Assembly: GCF_008807375.1 (NCBI RefSeq)
Contig: NZ_CP043311.1
Span: forward strand, 3,452,001-3,516,000
Direction: 5' to 3'
Source of the DNA: Pseudomonas lalkuanensis
GTDB taxonomy: Bacteria; Pseudomonadota; Gammaproteobacteria; Pseudomonadales; Pseudomonadaceae
DNA: 64,000 bases
Positions 42,200 to 50,992 of this stretch are shown piece after piece (within the stretch, counting starts at the first letter, position 1; each line of letters opens with the position of its first letter). The notes under the pieces are model-generated. The model did no database searches, had not been told where the DNA came from, and saw nothing but the letters and a program-made list of their open reading frames with translations. The position numbers and the translations under genes are program-made.

Positions 42200-42298
42200 T
42201 GTGGGAGCGAACTCATTCGCGAATGCAGCCCACAGGGCTGCCAATCGAATTTGTTGGGGACGACTGCGTCGTCCTTCGCGAATGAATTCGCTCCTACG
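42200..42298. repeat. REPIN (two inverted REPs)
   Basis: GTGGGAGCGAACTCATTCGCG (from 42201) and its inverse CGCGAATGAATTCGCTCC (to about 42294) enclose about 50 bases. This is the paired, facing arrangement called REPIN. It lies in the 309 bases between the glutamine-synthetase-like and aldehyde dehydrogenase genes. Confidence 0.75.
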
Positions 42299-42320
42299 GG
42301 GAACCTCATCCCACACCCTC

Positions 42321-42355
42321 AAAAAAAAACCGGCAGGCGTGAAGGCGCCTGCCGG
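42321..42355 (-). terminator. Rho-independent terminator of the aldehyde dehydrogenase gene
   Basis: CCGGCAGGCG (42330-42339) pairs with CGCCTGCCGG (42346-42355) over a six-base loop. On the minus strand it is followed by nine T (A-run 42321-42329). It lies 16 bases past the dehydrogenase stop, a textbook terminator. Confidence 0.9.
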
Positions 42356-42371
42356 AAATCGAGGGTTCGAA

Positions 42372-43862
42372 TCAGTGGGAGATGCAGACCGACTTCAGCT
42401 CGGTGTACGCCTCGATCACCGCACGGCCGAACTCGCGGCCCATGCCCGACTGCTTCACGCCGCCGAAGGGCATGTTCGGGTCCAGCAGCACGTGGGCATT
42501 GACCCACACGGTGCCGGCTTCGATGCGCGGCACCAGGTTCATCGCCTTGGACAGGTCGTTGGTCCACAGACTGGCCGCCAGACCGTACACGCTGTCGTTG
42601 GCCAGCTCGATCATGGCGTCCTCGTCGGTGAAGGGGATCACCGACAGCACCGGGCCGAAGACTTCCTCGCGCGACACGGTCATCTCGTGGTTCACGTCGG
42701 CCAGCACGGTGGGCTGGACGAAGAAGCCGTCGCCTTCCAGGCGCTCGCCACCGGCCACCACGCGGGCACCCTCCTGGCGGGCCAGGTCGATGTGCTTGAG
42801 CACGTTCAACTGCTGCTTGCGCGACACCAGCGGGTTGATCGCCGCGTCCTGGTCCATGCCCGGACCGATGGAGAGGCCCTTCACCGCCGCCGCCAGGCCC
42901 TCGACGAAGGCCTCGTAGATGGACTGGTGCACGTAGAAGCGCGAGGCTGCGGCGCACACCTGGCCGTTGTTCAGCAGGCCGCCGAGCAGTGCGCCCTGCA
43001 CCGCCTTCTCCACGTCGGCGTCGGCCAGCAGGATCATCGGGTTCTTGCCGCCCAGCTCCAGGGCGAAGCGGGTCATGTTCTCCATGCAGGCCACGCCGAC
43101 GCTCTTGCCCACGGCGGTGGAGCCGGTGAAGGACACCTTGCTGATCAGCGGGTGCGACGCCAGGGCATTGCCCACGGTGCTGCCGCCGCCGGTGACGACG
43201 TTGAACACGCCAGCCGGGATGCCCGCCTCGAAGGCCAGTTCGGCCAGGCGCAGGGCGGTCAGCGGGGTTTCGCTGGCAGGCTTGATGACCACGGTGCAGC
43301 CGGTGGCGAGCGCCGGCATGGCCTTCCAGGTGGTGATCATCAGCGGGAAGTTCCACGGCACGATGCCGGCCACCACGCCCACCGGCTCACGCCGGGCGAA
43401 GGCGGTGAAGCGCGAGCCCGGCGGGATCGGGATCGACACGTCCAGGGTCTGGCCTTCGATCTTGGTCGCCCAGCCGGCCATGTAGCGCATGAACTCGACG
43501 GTGGCACCGACGTCCAGCATGCGCGACATGTTGATCGACTTGCCCTGGCTCAGGGTTTCCAGCTGGGCCAGCTCTTCGGCGTGCTCTTCCACCAGGGCGG
43601 CGAAACGCAGCAGGATGCGCTCGCGGTCGGCTGGACGCAGGCCGGACCATACGCGGGACTTGAACGCCTTGTGGGCGGACTTCACGGCGCGATCCAGGTA
43701 TTCCAGCGGCACGTCGGGCACGTGGGAGATGGCTTCGCCGGTGGCCGGGTTCAGTACCGGGGTGGTCGGACCTTCCGGCAGCACCCACTGACCGTCGATG
43801 AAGCAACCGTGGCGGCGCTCCAGGAATGCCGCCACCTGCGGCAGGATTTCAACCTTGCTCAT
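42372..43862 (-). CDS. feaB: Aldehyde dehydrogenase, phenylacetaldehyde type
   Basis: A 496-residue aldehyde dehydrogenase with the Cys in 'NNGQVCAAASRFYV' and the Glu in 'ALELGGKNPMILL', and the 'TIVPWNFPLMI'-like entry. It resembles FeaB/StyD phenylacetaldehyde dehydrogenases in length and in its first 60 residues. The genes next to it (cytochrome c, FeaR) and the phenylacetate pathway beyond support that role: phenylacetaldehyde to phenylacetate with NAD. Generic aldehyde dehydrogenases are hard to separate by eye, so the substrate is only likely. Confidence 0.82.
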   Translation of the reverse strand: MSKVEILPQVAAFLERRHGCFIDGQWVLPEGPTTPVLNPATGEAISHVPDVPLEYLDRAVKSAHKAFKSRVWSGLRPADRERILLRFAALVEEHAEELAQLETLSQGKSINMSRMLDVGATVEFMRYMAGWATKIEGQTLDVSIPIPPGSRFTAFARREPVGVVAGIVPWNFPLMITTWKAMPALATGCTVVIKPASETPLTALRLAELAFEAGIPAGVFNVVTGGGSTVGNALASHPLISKVSFTGSTAVGKSVGVACMENMTRFALELGGKNPMILLADADVEKAVQGALLGGLLNNGQVCAAASRFYVHQSIYEAFVEGLAAAVKGLSIGPGMDQDAAINPLVSRKQQLNVLKHIDLARQEGARVVAGGERLEGDGFFVQPTVLADVNHEMTVSREEVFGPVLSVIPFTDEDAMIELANDSVYGLAASLWTNDLSKAMNLVPRIEAGTVWVNAHVLLDPNMPFGGVKQSGMGREFGRAVIEAYTELKSVCISH

Positions 43863-43909
43863 GCTCGATCCTCATTATCCGTGGGCCGGGCGCCTGCCCG
43901 GCGCCATCA

Positions 43910-44302
43910 CTATTTCTGTGCGCCCAGGAAGCAGCCGACCGCGCGACGGCCGTCGGCATCAGCCATCCCGGCATAGGGCATGTAGGTACCGGCGACGAAG
44001 GACTGGGGCTGGGCGATGAACTGCTCCAGGCTGTCCAGCTGCCATTCCACCGCCTTGGCTTTCATCGCCTGCGAGTAGCTGAAACCGGCCAGGCTGCCGG
44101 ATTTGCGGCCATACAGGCCGTGCAGATTGGGGCCCATCATGGCCGGGCCGCCCTGCTTGGCCGAATGGCACACCGAGCAGTCGCTGCCGAACAACGCCTC
44201 GCCTTTCTGCACCTGTTCCGGCGCGCAATCCGCAGCCAGCGCAGACTGGGCCGCCAGCAGTACCAGGAGGCCGGACAGCGGCCCCATCTTGCGTTTGTGC
44301 AT
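43910..44302 (-). CDS. Periplasmic class I cytochrome c
   Basis: A 130-residue protein with a signal peptide (cleaved near 'SALAAD') and one heme site, CSVCH at residues 42-46. A Met in 'GTYMPYAGM' is the likely second axial ligand. GAGGTGG precedes the ATG at 44302. It lies between the phenylacetaldehyde dehydrogenase gene and feaR. It could accept electrons from a periplasmic amine dehydrogenase that makes the aldehyde, as in quinohemoprotein amine dehydrogenase systems, but no such enzyme is encoded in this window. Confidence 0.85.
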   Translation of the reverse strand: MHKRKMGPLSGLLVLLAAQSALAADCAPEQVQKGEALFGSDCSVCHSAKQGGPAMMGPNLHGLYGRKSGSLAGFSYSQAMKAKAVEWQLDSLEQFIAQPQSFVAGTYMPYAGMADADGRRAVGCFLGAQK

Positions 44303-44461
44303 CAACTCACCACCTCGATCGTCCACAAGCCCGCCCCGTGCGGCAGCAACGGCACGCGCGGAAGCAGGGCCGATGTCCGGATTCTCGGTGTTGGCGGCAA
44401 TCGAGGTTTTTTTGTCTGTGCCAGACGTGTTGGCAGGGCTGCCAGGAGTGGGGCTGCAAGC

Positions 44462-44608
44462 TGTAGGGGCGAATTCATTCGCCAAGCAGGACGGCTGTGA
44501 AGGCTCGGATCTGTAGGAGCGAATTCATTCGCGAAAACAGGACGCCGTCCTGCCCAGGGTTCGGATCGGGGCGACTATGTCGCCCTTCGCGAGTGAATTC
44601 GCTCCGAC
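44462..44608. repeat. REP unit followed by a REPIN
   Basis: One REP (44462-44484, core GCGAATTCATTCGCC) is followed by two facing units (GTAGGAGCGAATTCATTCGCG from 44513 and CGCGAGTGAATTCGCTCC to about 44606). They fill the gap between feaR and the cytochrome c gene. Confidence 0.75.
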
Positions 44609-44630
44609 GAAGAAGGGTACGCCGCCAGGA

Positions 44631-45551
44631 TCAGGCCTGGCTGTACTGCTTGCGGTACTCGCTGGGCGACACGCCGAAGCGTGCCTTGAAGGCGGTGGAG
44701 AAGTAGCTGGAATCGGTGAAACCCCAGGCGTAGCCGAGGGCCGAGAGCTTCTGCTCGCCGGTGGAGTGACGCAGGCTTTCGGCGCAGAAGTCCAGGCGGC
44801 GGTTCTTGATGTACTGCGCCACCACCAGGCCCTTCTTGGCGAACATGCGGTACAGGCCACGCACCGAAACCCCCACCTCGCGGGCGATGGCTTCCGGGCT
44901 GAGCTCCTCGGCGCAGATGTTCTCGTCGATGAAGCGCAGGGTCTTGCGGAACAGGCGCTCGTGGGCGTCCTGCTCCACTTCGGCGGCGCACAGGGCCGGG
45001 CGCAGCAGGCTCACCATCGCTTCCAGGGTCGCTTCGCTCTCGGGCAGGCTGAGGCTGTTCTGCTGTGTGGATGCGATGATCAGGCGGTTGGCCATCACCG
45101 CCACCGGCGAGCTGGCCGGAATGCGCTGGGCGCAACGTACACCCGAGAAGCGCAGGCCCTGTTCCACGATGTGGCGCGGCACGATCAGCGAGAGCTGGCG
45201 GGAGTTCTCGTGGTAGACGAAGTCACTGGGCAGGGTGGAATCGATCAGGGTGATGTCGCCGGGCGCCAGCTCGATGCTGTTGCCGGCCTGCTGCATGCCG
45301 GCGCGACCGGCCAGCTGGAAGGCAAGGTAGAAGTGCTTGCCTTCGCTCTGCGCCACTTCCTTCGGGGTGCGGTACAGACGTGCCTGGGCCACGTCGACGA
45401 AGCTCAGCTTGATGGCGCCGGCCTTGTGCTCGCGAATGGCCCCGGAAAATTCCGAGCCCAGCAACTTGGCACCGAAGCGCCCGCAGACCTGGTTGATACC
45501 TTGCAGCCACTCGTCGAAGCGGTCTGCCCTCACTGATAGTGCTGTCATCAT
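44631..45551 (-). CDS. feaR: AraC-family activator FeaR
   Basis: A 306-residue AraC regulator. The C-terminal 100 residues hold the two helix-turn-helix motifs ('SPEAIAREVGVSVRGLYRMF' and 'LSALGYAWGFTDSSYFSTAF'), then 'KARFGVSPSEYRKQYSQA'. The N-terminal sensor half resembles FeaR, which in E. coli turns on phenylacetaldehyde dehydrogenase and amine oxidase genes. It lies upstream of the cytochrome c and feaB genes in the same direction and probably activates them in response to an arylethylamine or its aldehyde. The first ATG at 45551 is used; a second follows at once. Confidence 0.85.
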   Translation of the reverse strand: MMTALSVRADRFDEWLQGINQVCGRFGAKLLGSEFSGAIREHKAGAIKLSFVDVAQARLYRTPKEVAQSEGKHFYLAFQLAGRAGMQQAGNSIELAPGDITLIDSTLPSDFVYHENSRQLSLIVPRHIVEQGLRFSGVRCAQRIPASSPVAVMANRLIIASTQQNSLSLPESEATLEAMVSLLRPALCAAEVEQDAHERLFRKTLRFIDENICAEELSPEAIAREVGVSVRGLYRMFAKKGLVVAQYIKNRRLDFCAESLRHSTGEQKLSALGYAWGFTDSSYFSTAFKARFGVSPSEYRKQYSQA

Positions 45552-45646
45552 GGCTTTCTCAGCCTCACGCTAGGCGTTGTTCTTGTCATTATCCGGCCAG
45601 GCCGGGTTCACCTCGTCCGTGACTACCCCCCTCGCGGGCGGCTGCT

Positions 45647-46576
45647 TTACCTCAATCCACCGAATCGCTGATAGAAATTCTCTCCGGCGTCGGGCAACGG
45701 ACCATCCGCGGTTTCCAGTGCCGCGTTCAGCCATTCCTCCGCCTTGGCGAAGATGAGTCGGTAGATGTTGCGGCACAGCTGGCGCGCCGCGCGGCCCTCC
45801 CAATCGCCCGGAAGCAGTTCGTCAGGCAATTGCGGGTCACGCAGCAGCAACTTGCGGTATTCGTGAATCAGCAAGGTTCGAGCCAGGAAGCAGTCGGCCG
45901 GCTGCAGGTTCTCCTGCTCGCGCAGGGCCTGCCAGAGCGGGCGGAACAGCTGGATGAACTCGCTGTAGTGCGTGCCCAGCTCGTCGATGTTCCAGCTCTC
46001 GCGAACCTGCATGCGCAGGGCCTTGGAGGCCAGCACGTCCTGGGAACGGGTCTCGAACACGATGCTGTCTTCCAGCGCATCCAGCTCCTGCAGGGTGGCG
46101 GTCAGATCCACCCGGTCGCAACGAGGATTGGCCAGCACGGTGGGCGAAATCGCACCAAAACCTTGCCACTCCAGCTCCTCACGCACCTGTTTGCGCTTGT
46201 CCTGGGGCAGCTGCGAAAGCACCACCAGGGACCAGGCGCCGTCCCAGGCCGGGACATTGGAGCTGTACACCCGCTTGAACGCCTTCTCGAATCGCCGCCG
46301 TCCGGTGCCGGTCAGGCTGTAGTAACTGCGTCGGCCGACCTTTTCGGCACTCAGCCAGCCTTCCTTGGTCAAGCGGAAGATGGAGGTGCGGATCAGCCGC
46401 TCATTGATGCCCATGGGCTCCAGCAACTGGATCAGGCTACCCAGCCAGACAGTACCGCCATGGGGTTCGATGGCATCGCCGTAGAGGGTGATGATCAGCG
46501 AACTGGCACGAATGGGCGTCTGCTGCTGGAAGCGGGTGACGAGTTGGTCCAGGGGCACGAGCGAAGTCATGGGCAT
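45647..46576 (-). CDS. paaX: Phenylacetate-responsive repressor PaaX
   Basis: A 309-residue GntR-like regulator of the PaaX family: 'PIRASSLIITLYGDAIEPHG', 'LGSLIQLLEPMGINERLIRT' and 'WLSAEKVGRRSYYSLTGTGR', then the PaaX C-terminal domain. PaaX represses paa genes until phenylacetyl-CoA binds. The start near 46576 (MPMTSLVPLDQL) is set by the family N-terminus; the Shine-Dalgarno is weak and MTSL two codons later is possible. It is the last of paaN-paaY-paaX on the minus strand. Confidence 0.92.
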   Translation of the reverse strand: MPMTSLVPLDQLVTRFQQQTPIRASSLIITLYGDAIEPHGGTVWLGSLIQLLEPMGINERLIRTSIFRLTKEGWLSAEKVGRRSYYSLTGTGRRRFEKAFKRVYSSNVPAWDGAWSLVVLSQLPQDKRKQVREELEWQGFGAISPTVLANPRCDRVDLTATLQELDALEDSIVFETRSQDVLASKALRMQVRESWNIDELGTHYSEFIQLFRPLWQALREQENLQPADCFLARTLLIHEYRKLLLRDPQLPDELLPGDWEGRAARQLCRNIYRLIFAKAEEWLNAALETADGPLPDAGENFYQRFGGLR

Positions 46577-46661
46577 ACGGGAAACGGAAAAGATGCCGAA
46601 TATACCCGCAGGCTCATCGGCATGACCATCGGGGAGCGTCCCCGTTGTGCGAAGACCGCAC

Positions 46662-47261
46662 TCATTGCGACGAACTGCCTTTCGGACGCAGCCCACGGTC
46701 GGCGATGCGCGGGCGGTCGGCTTCCACCTCGGCCAGGGGCTCGCAGGCCACCATATCCTGCAGGCAGCGCTGGGCCAGCAGCTGGTATTCGCGGGTTCCG
46801 GCCTGCTTCCAGGACACTTCCTCGTCGCTGAGGCTGCGCTTGACCTGGGCCGGCGCCCCCATCACCAGGGATTGCGCTTCGCAGCTGAAACCGGCCTTGA
46901 CGAAGGCGGTGGCGGAAACGAAGGAGCGTGCACCGATCTGCGCGCCGTCCATCACCACCGCGTTCATCCCCACCAGCGCGTCCTCGCCGATGCGGCAGCC
47001 GTGCAGCACCGCGCCGTGACCGATATGACCATTGCGCCCGACCATCGTGTCGCTGTCGGGAAAGCCATGCATCACACAGGTGTCCTGGATGTTGGCGCCC
47101 TCCTCCAGCACGATCCGGCCGAAGTCGCCGCGCAGGCTGGCCAGGGGACCGACGTAACAGCCCGGTCCGATGATCACGTCACCGATCAGCACCGCGCTGG
47201 GATGCACATAGGCGGTGGGATGCACCACGGGGGTCAGGCCGTCGAGGCTGTAGCAGGTCAT
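46662..47261 (-). CDS. paaY: Phenylacetate degradation protein PaaY
   Basis: A 199-residue left-handed beta-helix protein of the gamma-carbonic anhydrase family. Hexapeptide repeats run from '[20 protein letters not shown]' onward, and the zinc ligands lie in '[20 protein letters not shown]'. In the paa pathway PaaY is a thioesterase that helps clear CoA esters. GGAG lies before the ATG at 47261. It follows paaN by 22 bases. Confidence 0.9.
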   Translation of the reverse strand: MTCYSLDGLTPVVHPTAYVHPSAVLIGDVIIGPGCYVGPLASLRGDFGRIVLEEGANIQDTCVMHGFPDSDTMVGRNGHIGHGAVLHGCRIGEDALVGMNAVVMDGAQIGARSFVSATAFVKAGFSCEAQSLVMGAPAQVKRSLSDEEVSWKQAGTREYQLLAQRCLQDMVACEPLAEVEADRPRIADRGLRPKGSSSQ

Positions 47262-47283
47262 CGCAAGACTCCTTCCCAAAGGC

Positions 47284-48969
47284 TCAGGCCGCGCCGTGGC
47301 GGCGGCTCTGCACGGTGACGAAGCGGCGGGAAACGAAGGCACCATCGGTAATGGACGCGTTCGCCGCCGGGTTGCCGCCGCTGGCGTGAAAGTCACTGAA
47401 GGCCGCGGACTGGTTGACGAACACGCCGCCGTCGAAATTGACCGACAGGGCCACGGCAACGTCCTGGGACAGCCCTTCGGCACGGTCCAGCACCGCCTCA
47501 TCAGTGGAATACACGCCCAGGGTCAGGGCGCCCTTCTCGGCGATCACCTCACCGGCCAGGCGCAGGCTGTGCGCGGTGTCGTCGGTGGCGATGACGAAGG
47601 CGATAGGGCCGAAGCGCTCCTCGGAATAGGCCTCGCGGTCGGCGGCGTCCACCTTCAGCAGCAGCGGCGTATGGATGCGCGCACCGGGGAACTGCGGATG
47701 CTCGCGAGCCTCGCTGTCCAGCAGCACTTCGCCCAGTTGGCGGCAATCCTGGATGCGTAGCGCGGTGGCCTCGGACTGGATGGCGCCAATCACCGCACAG
47801 GCACGTTCATTGTCGGCGAGGAAGCTCTTCACGGCACCGGCGAGGGTCTGGGCGACCTCGTCGAAGCTCAGCGACTCGTCGCCGTTGCGGATACCGCCGC
47901 GCGGTACATAGATGGCCTGGGTGGTGGTGCACATCTGGCCGGAATAGAGACTCAGGGAGAAGGCCAGGTTGCGGGCAACGGCCTTGATGTCGCGCACGCT
48001 GTCGATGATCACGCTGTTGATGCCGGCCTTCTCGGTGAACACCTGGGCCTGGCGGGCGTTGTCTTCCAGCCAGTTGCCAAAAGCGCTGGAGCCGGTGAAG
48101 TCCACCAGTTTGACGCGCGGGTCGAGGGCCAGGCGCTGGCTGACGGGCGCTTCCGGTGTATCCACCACCAGGCTGACCAGAGCCGGGTCGAAGCCCAGTT
48201 CAGCCAGCACGTCCTGGGCGACCTTGACGCTCATGGCCACCGGCAGGATGGAGCCGGGGTGCGCCTTGACCAGCACCGGGTTGCCGGTGGCCAGGCTGGC
48301 GAACAGGCCGGGATAGGTGTTCCAGGTGGGGAAGGTCGAGCAGGCGATCACCAGCGACAGGCCACGCGGGACGATGTGCCAGCGCTTGTCCAGCACCAGC
48401 GGGTCCTGCTTGCCCTGGGGCTTGGTCCAGCGCGCCGCTTCCGGCACCTCGGCCATGGCGCGCCAGGCGTAGGCCAGCACCTCCAGACCACGGTCCTGCG
48501 CATGGGGACCACCAGCCTGGAAGGCCATCATGTAGGCCTGGCCGCTGGTGTGCATCACGGCGTGGGCCAGTGTCGGGCTGAGGGCATTCAGCCGCTGGAG
48601 GATTTCCAGGCACGCCCCCACCCGCGCCTTCGGGCCGGCATCACGCCAGGCCGGCAGAGCCGCCTGCTGGCGCGAAAGCAGCGCGTCGGCGTCGTATTGG
48701 TCGTAGCTCACATTCAGGTCGAAGCCGTAGGGCGAACGCTCGGCGCCGGCACGGCCGACCGATTCCGGCCCAACCAGCGCGAAGTGCTGGCCGAGCAACG
48801 CCTCGAAGGCAGCCTGGGCACCCTTCACTGCTTCTTCCGGGTACTGCTTGAGGCTTTCCGGGAAGGGCGACCAGTAGCCGCGCTCGCTGATGGCCTGGAC
48901 GGCGCGCTCGAGGGTACCGCGATGGTGCTCGAACAGCTCGAGGGCGGCGGCGCGGGCGGTAGTCGACAT
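47284..48969 (-). CDS. paaN: Phenylacetic acid degradation protein PaaN
   Basis: A 561-residue aldehyde-dehydrogenase-fold protein with the PaaN features: an N-terminal extension of about 90 residues with '[20 protein letters not shown]', the catalytic Cys in '[14 protein letters not shown]', and '[20 protein letters not shown]' at the end. PaaN is the Pseudomonas counterpart that replaces PaaZ in the ring-opening steps. GAGGAGTTG lies before the ATG at 48969. It is divergent from paaF with 409 bases between them, which carry the probable PaaX control region. Confidence 0.9.
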   Translation of the reverse strand: MSTTARAAALELFEHHRGTLERAVQAISERGYWSPFPESLKQYPEEAVKGAQAAFEALLGQHFALVGPESVGRAGAERSPYGFDLNVSYDQYDADALLSRQQAALPAWRDAGPKARVGACLEILQRLNALSPTLAHAVMHTSGQAYMMAFQAGGPHAQDRGLEVLAYAWRAMAEVPEAARWTKPQGKQDPLVLDKRWHIVPRGLSLVIACSTFPTWNTYPGLFASLATGNPVLVKAHPGSILPVAMSVKVAQDVLAELGFDPALVSLVVDTPEAPVSQRLALDPRVKLVDFTGSSAFGNWLEDNARQAQVFTEKAGINSVIIDSVRDIKAVARNLAFSLSLYSGQMCTTTQAIYVPRGGIRNGDESLSFDEVAQTLAGAVKSFLADNERACAVIGAIQSEATALRIQDCRQLGEVLLDSEAREHPQFPGARIHTPLLLKVDAADREAYSEERFGPIAFVIATDDTAHSLRLAGEVIAEKGALTLGVYSTDEAVLDRAEGLSQDVAVALSVNFDGGVFVNQSAAFSDFHASGGNPAANASITDGAFVSRRFVTVQSRRHGAA

Positions 48970-49378
48970 GGAACAACTCCTCAACAAGGCAGATGAAGCC
49001 ACAAGGTGGCGCAAAGCGATTCGCTTGATGCAGAATTTTGTATCACATCATTCTGCAACATAAAAGCTTAACTGCCTGTATCAGATGACGACCGGTCATC
49101 GGCACGCATCATGCGCCCTCAAACAACCGGAAAGCCCATCAAATACGGCCACTCACAACCCACAACGGCACCTGGCAATCCGTCCTTTGGTAGTAAAGAC
49201 AACAGATATGAGACACATAAATCATATCTAACATTCTTGTTTTGTATCGCTTTGTGGTTATACTCCGGCCAAAGTCGCCCCGCCCTCAGCGCGGCAGACA
49301 CAGGAAGGGACCCCACCCGAACCCACTAATAAGAGCGGCTCGCCAAAGGGCCGCGCGTGCACCTGAGGAAGAGTCGAC
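48970..49378. promoter_or_regulatory. paaN-paaF control region
   Basis: A 409-base non-coding gap. For paaF there is a good sigma-70 promoter: TTGTTT (49237-49242), 16-base spacer, TATACT (49259-49264). TTTTGTATC overlaps its spacer (49240-49248) and occurs again at 49036-49044 near paaN. The second copy lies inside a dyad, GCAGAAT (49030-49036) and ATTCTGC (49050-49056). These are likely PaaX or activator sites, but I have not matched them to a published consensus. The rest of the gap shows nothing else. Confidence 0.6.
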
Positions 49379-50152
49379 ATGCCTCGTACCCTTGCTGTCC
49401 TGCCGCCCGAGCAGGGTGTCCGCCTGATCACCCTGCAGCGCCCGGAAGCGCTCAACGCGCTCAATACCGAGCTGTTGGGTGAGCTGGCCGCCGAGCTGGA
49501 TGCCGCCGAGCTGGACGCCGAGACCCGCGTCGTGGTCATCACCGGCAGCCGCAAGGCCTTTGCCGCCGGAGCCGATATCAAGGAAATGGCCGAGCGCGAC
49601 CTGGTGGGCATCCTCAATGACCCGCGCCTGGCCCACTGGCAGCGCATCACCCGCTTCAGCAAGCCGCTGATTGCCGCCATCAATGGCTTCTGCCTGGGCG
49701 GCGGCTGCGAACTGGCCATGCACGCGGACATCCTCGTCGCCGGCGAAGACGCCCGCTTCGGCCAACCGGAAATCAACCTCGGAATCATGCCCGGCGCCGG
49801 CGGCACCCAGCGCCTGCTGCGCGCGGTCGGCAAATCACTTGCCATGCAGATGGTGCTCACCGGCGAAGCCATCGATGCCCGCCACGCCCAGCGCGCGGGC
49901 CTGGTCAGCGAAGTGACCCAGCCCGAACTCACCGTCGAGCGCGCCATCGCCATCGGCCGCGTCATCGCCCAGAAGGCGCCGCTGGCGGTGCGTCTGGCCA
50001 AGGAAGCGCTGCTGAAGGCCGAAGACACCGATCTGGCCAGCGGCCTGCGCTTCGAGCGCCACGCTTTCACCCTGCTGGCCGGCACCCGCGACCGCGAGGA
50101 AGGCATCCGCGCCTTCCAGGAAAAACGCCGCCCCGAATTCACCGGCCAGTAA
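49379..50152 (+). CDS. paaF: 2,3-dehydroadipyl-CoA hydratase
   Basis: A 257-residue enoyl-CoA hydratase. The two catalytic Glu positions are present ('GGGCELAMHADILVAGEDAR' and 'FGQPEINLGIMPGAGGTQRL'). It is the first gene of the plus-strand operon, with GAGGAAGAG before the ATG. In the phenylacetate pathway PaaF hydrates 2,3-dehydroadipyl-CoA. The order F-G-H-I-J-K matches the E. coli names; Pseudomonas names differ. Confidence 0.9.
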   Translation: MPRTLAVLPPEQGVRLITLQRPEALNALNTELLGELAAELDAAELDAETRVVVITGSRKAFAAGADIKEMAERDLVGILNDPRLAHWQRITRFSKPLIAAINGFCLGGGCELAMHADILVAGEDARFGQPEINLGIMPGAGGTQRLLRAVGKSLAMQMVLTGEAIDARHAQRAGLVSEVTQPELTVERAIAIGRVIAQKAPLAVRLAKEALLKAEDTDLASGLRFERHAFTLLAGTRDREEGIRAFQEKRRPEFTGQ

Positions 50153-50196
50153 GCACTGACCGTCCGCCCCTTCGAACTCCATAGAGCGCCAAAGCC

Positions 50197-50988
50197 ATGA
50201 ACTTCGAGCACATCCTGTTTTCCATCGAGGCTGGCGTTGCCACCCTCAGTCTCAACCGCCCGGAACAGCTGAACAGCTTCAACGCCAAAATGCATGGCGA
50301 AGTCCGCGAAGCCCTCAAGCAGGTGCGCCAGAACCCCGAGGTCCGCGTTCTCCTGCTGACTGGCGAAGGCCGTGGTTTCTGCGCCGGCCAGGATCTTGGC
50401 GACCGCAACGTGGCCCCCGGAGCTGCCGCGCCGGACCTGGGCGAGTCCATCGAGAAGTTCTACAACCCGCTGATCCGTGCCCTGCGCGACCTGCCGTTGC
50501 CGGTGATCTGCGCGGTCAATGGCGTGGCCGCAGGCGCGGGCGCCAACATCCCTCTGGCCTGCGACCTGGTGCTGGCCGGCCGTTCCGCCAGCTTCATCCA
50601 GGCCTTCTGCAAGATCGGCCTGATCCCGGATTCCGGCGGTACCTGGACCCTCCCCCGCCTGGTCGGCATGGCCCGCGCCAAGGCCCTGACCCTGTTGGGC
50701 GACCGCCTGACCGCCGAGCAGGCTGAGCAGTGGGGCCTGATCTACCGCGTGGTGGACGATGCAGCCCTGCGCGAGGAAGCCCTGAAGCTCGCCCGCCACC
50801 TGGCCACCCAGCCGACCTACGGCCTGGCCCTGATCAAGCGCAGCCTCAATGCCAGCCTGAGCAACAGCTTCGACGAGCAGCTGGATCTCGAACGCGACCT
50901 GCAACGCCTTGCCGGCCGTAGCGAGGACTACCGCGAAGGCGTCAGCGCCTTCATGGCAAAGCGCACCCCGGTCTTCAAAGGACGCTGA
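50197..50988 (+). CDS. paaG: Ring-1,2-epoxyphenylacetyl-CoA isomerase
   Basis: A 263-residue crotonase-family enzyme. It has Asp in 'IGLIPDSGGTWTLPRLVG' where hydratases have Glu, the mark of the isomerase group, and 'NGVAAGAGANIPLACDLVLA' for CoA binding. PaaG turns the epoxide into an oxepin. It follows paaF by 44 bases in the operon. Confidence 0.9.
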   Translation: MNFEHILFSIEAGVATLSLNRPEQLNSFNAKMHGEVREALKQVRQNPEVRVLLLTGEGRGFCAGQDLGDRNVAPGAAAPDLGESIEKFYNPLIRALRDLPLPVICAVNGVAAGAGANIPLACDLVLAGRSASFIQAFCKIGLIPDSGGTWTLPRLVGMARAKALTLLGDRLTAEQAEQWGLIYRVVDDAALREEALKLARHLATQPTYGLALIKRSLNASLSNSFDEQLDLERDLQRLAGRSEDYREGVSAFMAKRTPVFKGR

Positions 50989-50992
50989 GCCC

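Noticed and set aside
42200..44608. Possible CRISPR-like repeats
   Set aside because: The repeats are palindromic REP units with irregular spacing and opposite orientations, with no equal-length spacers and no cas genes.
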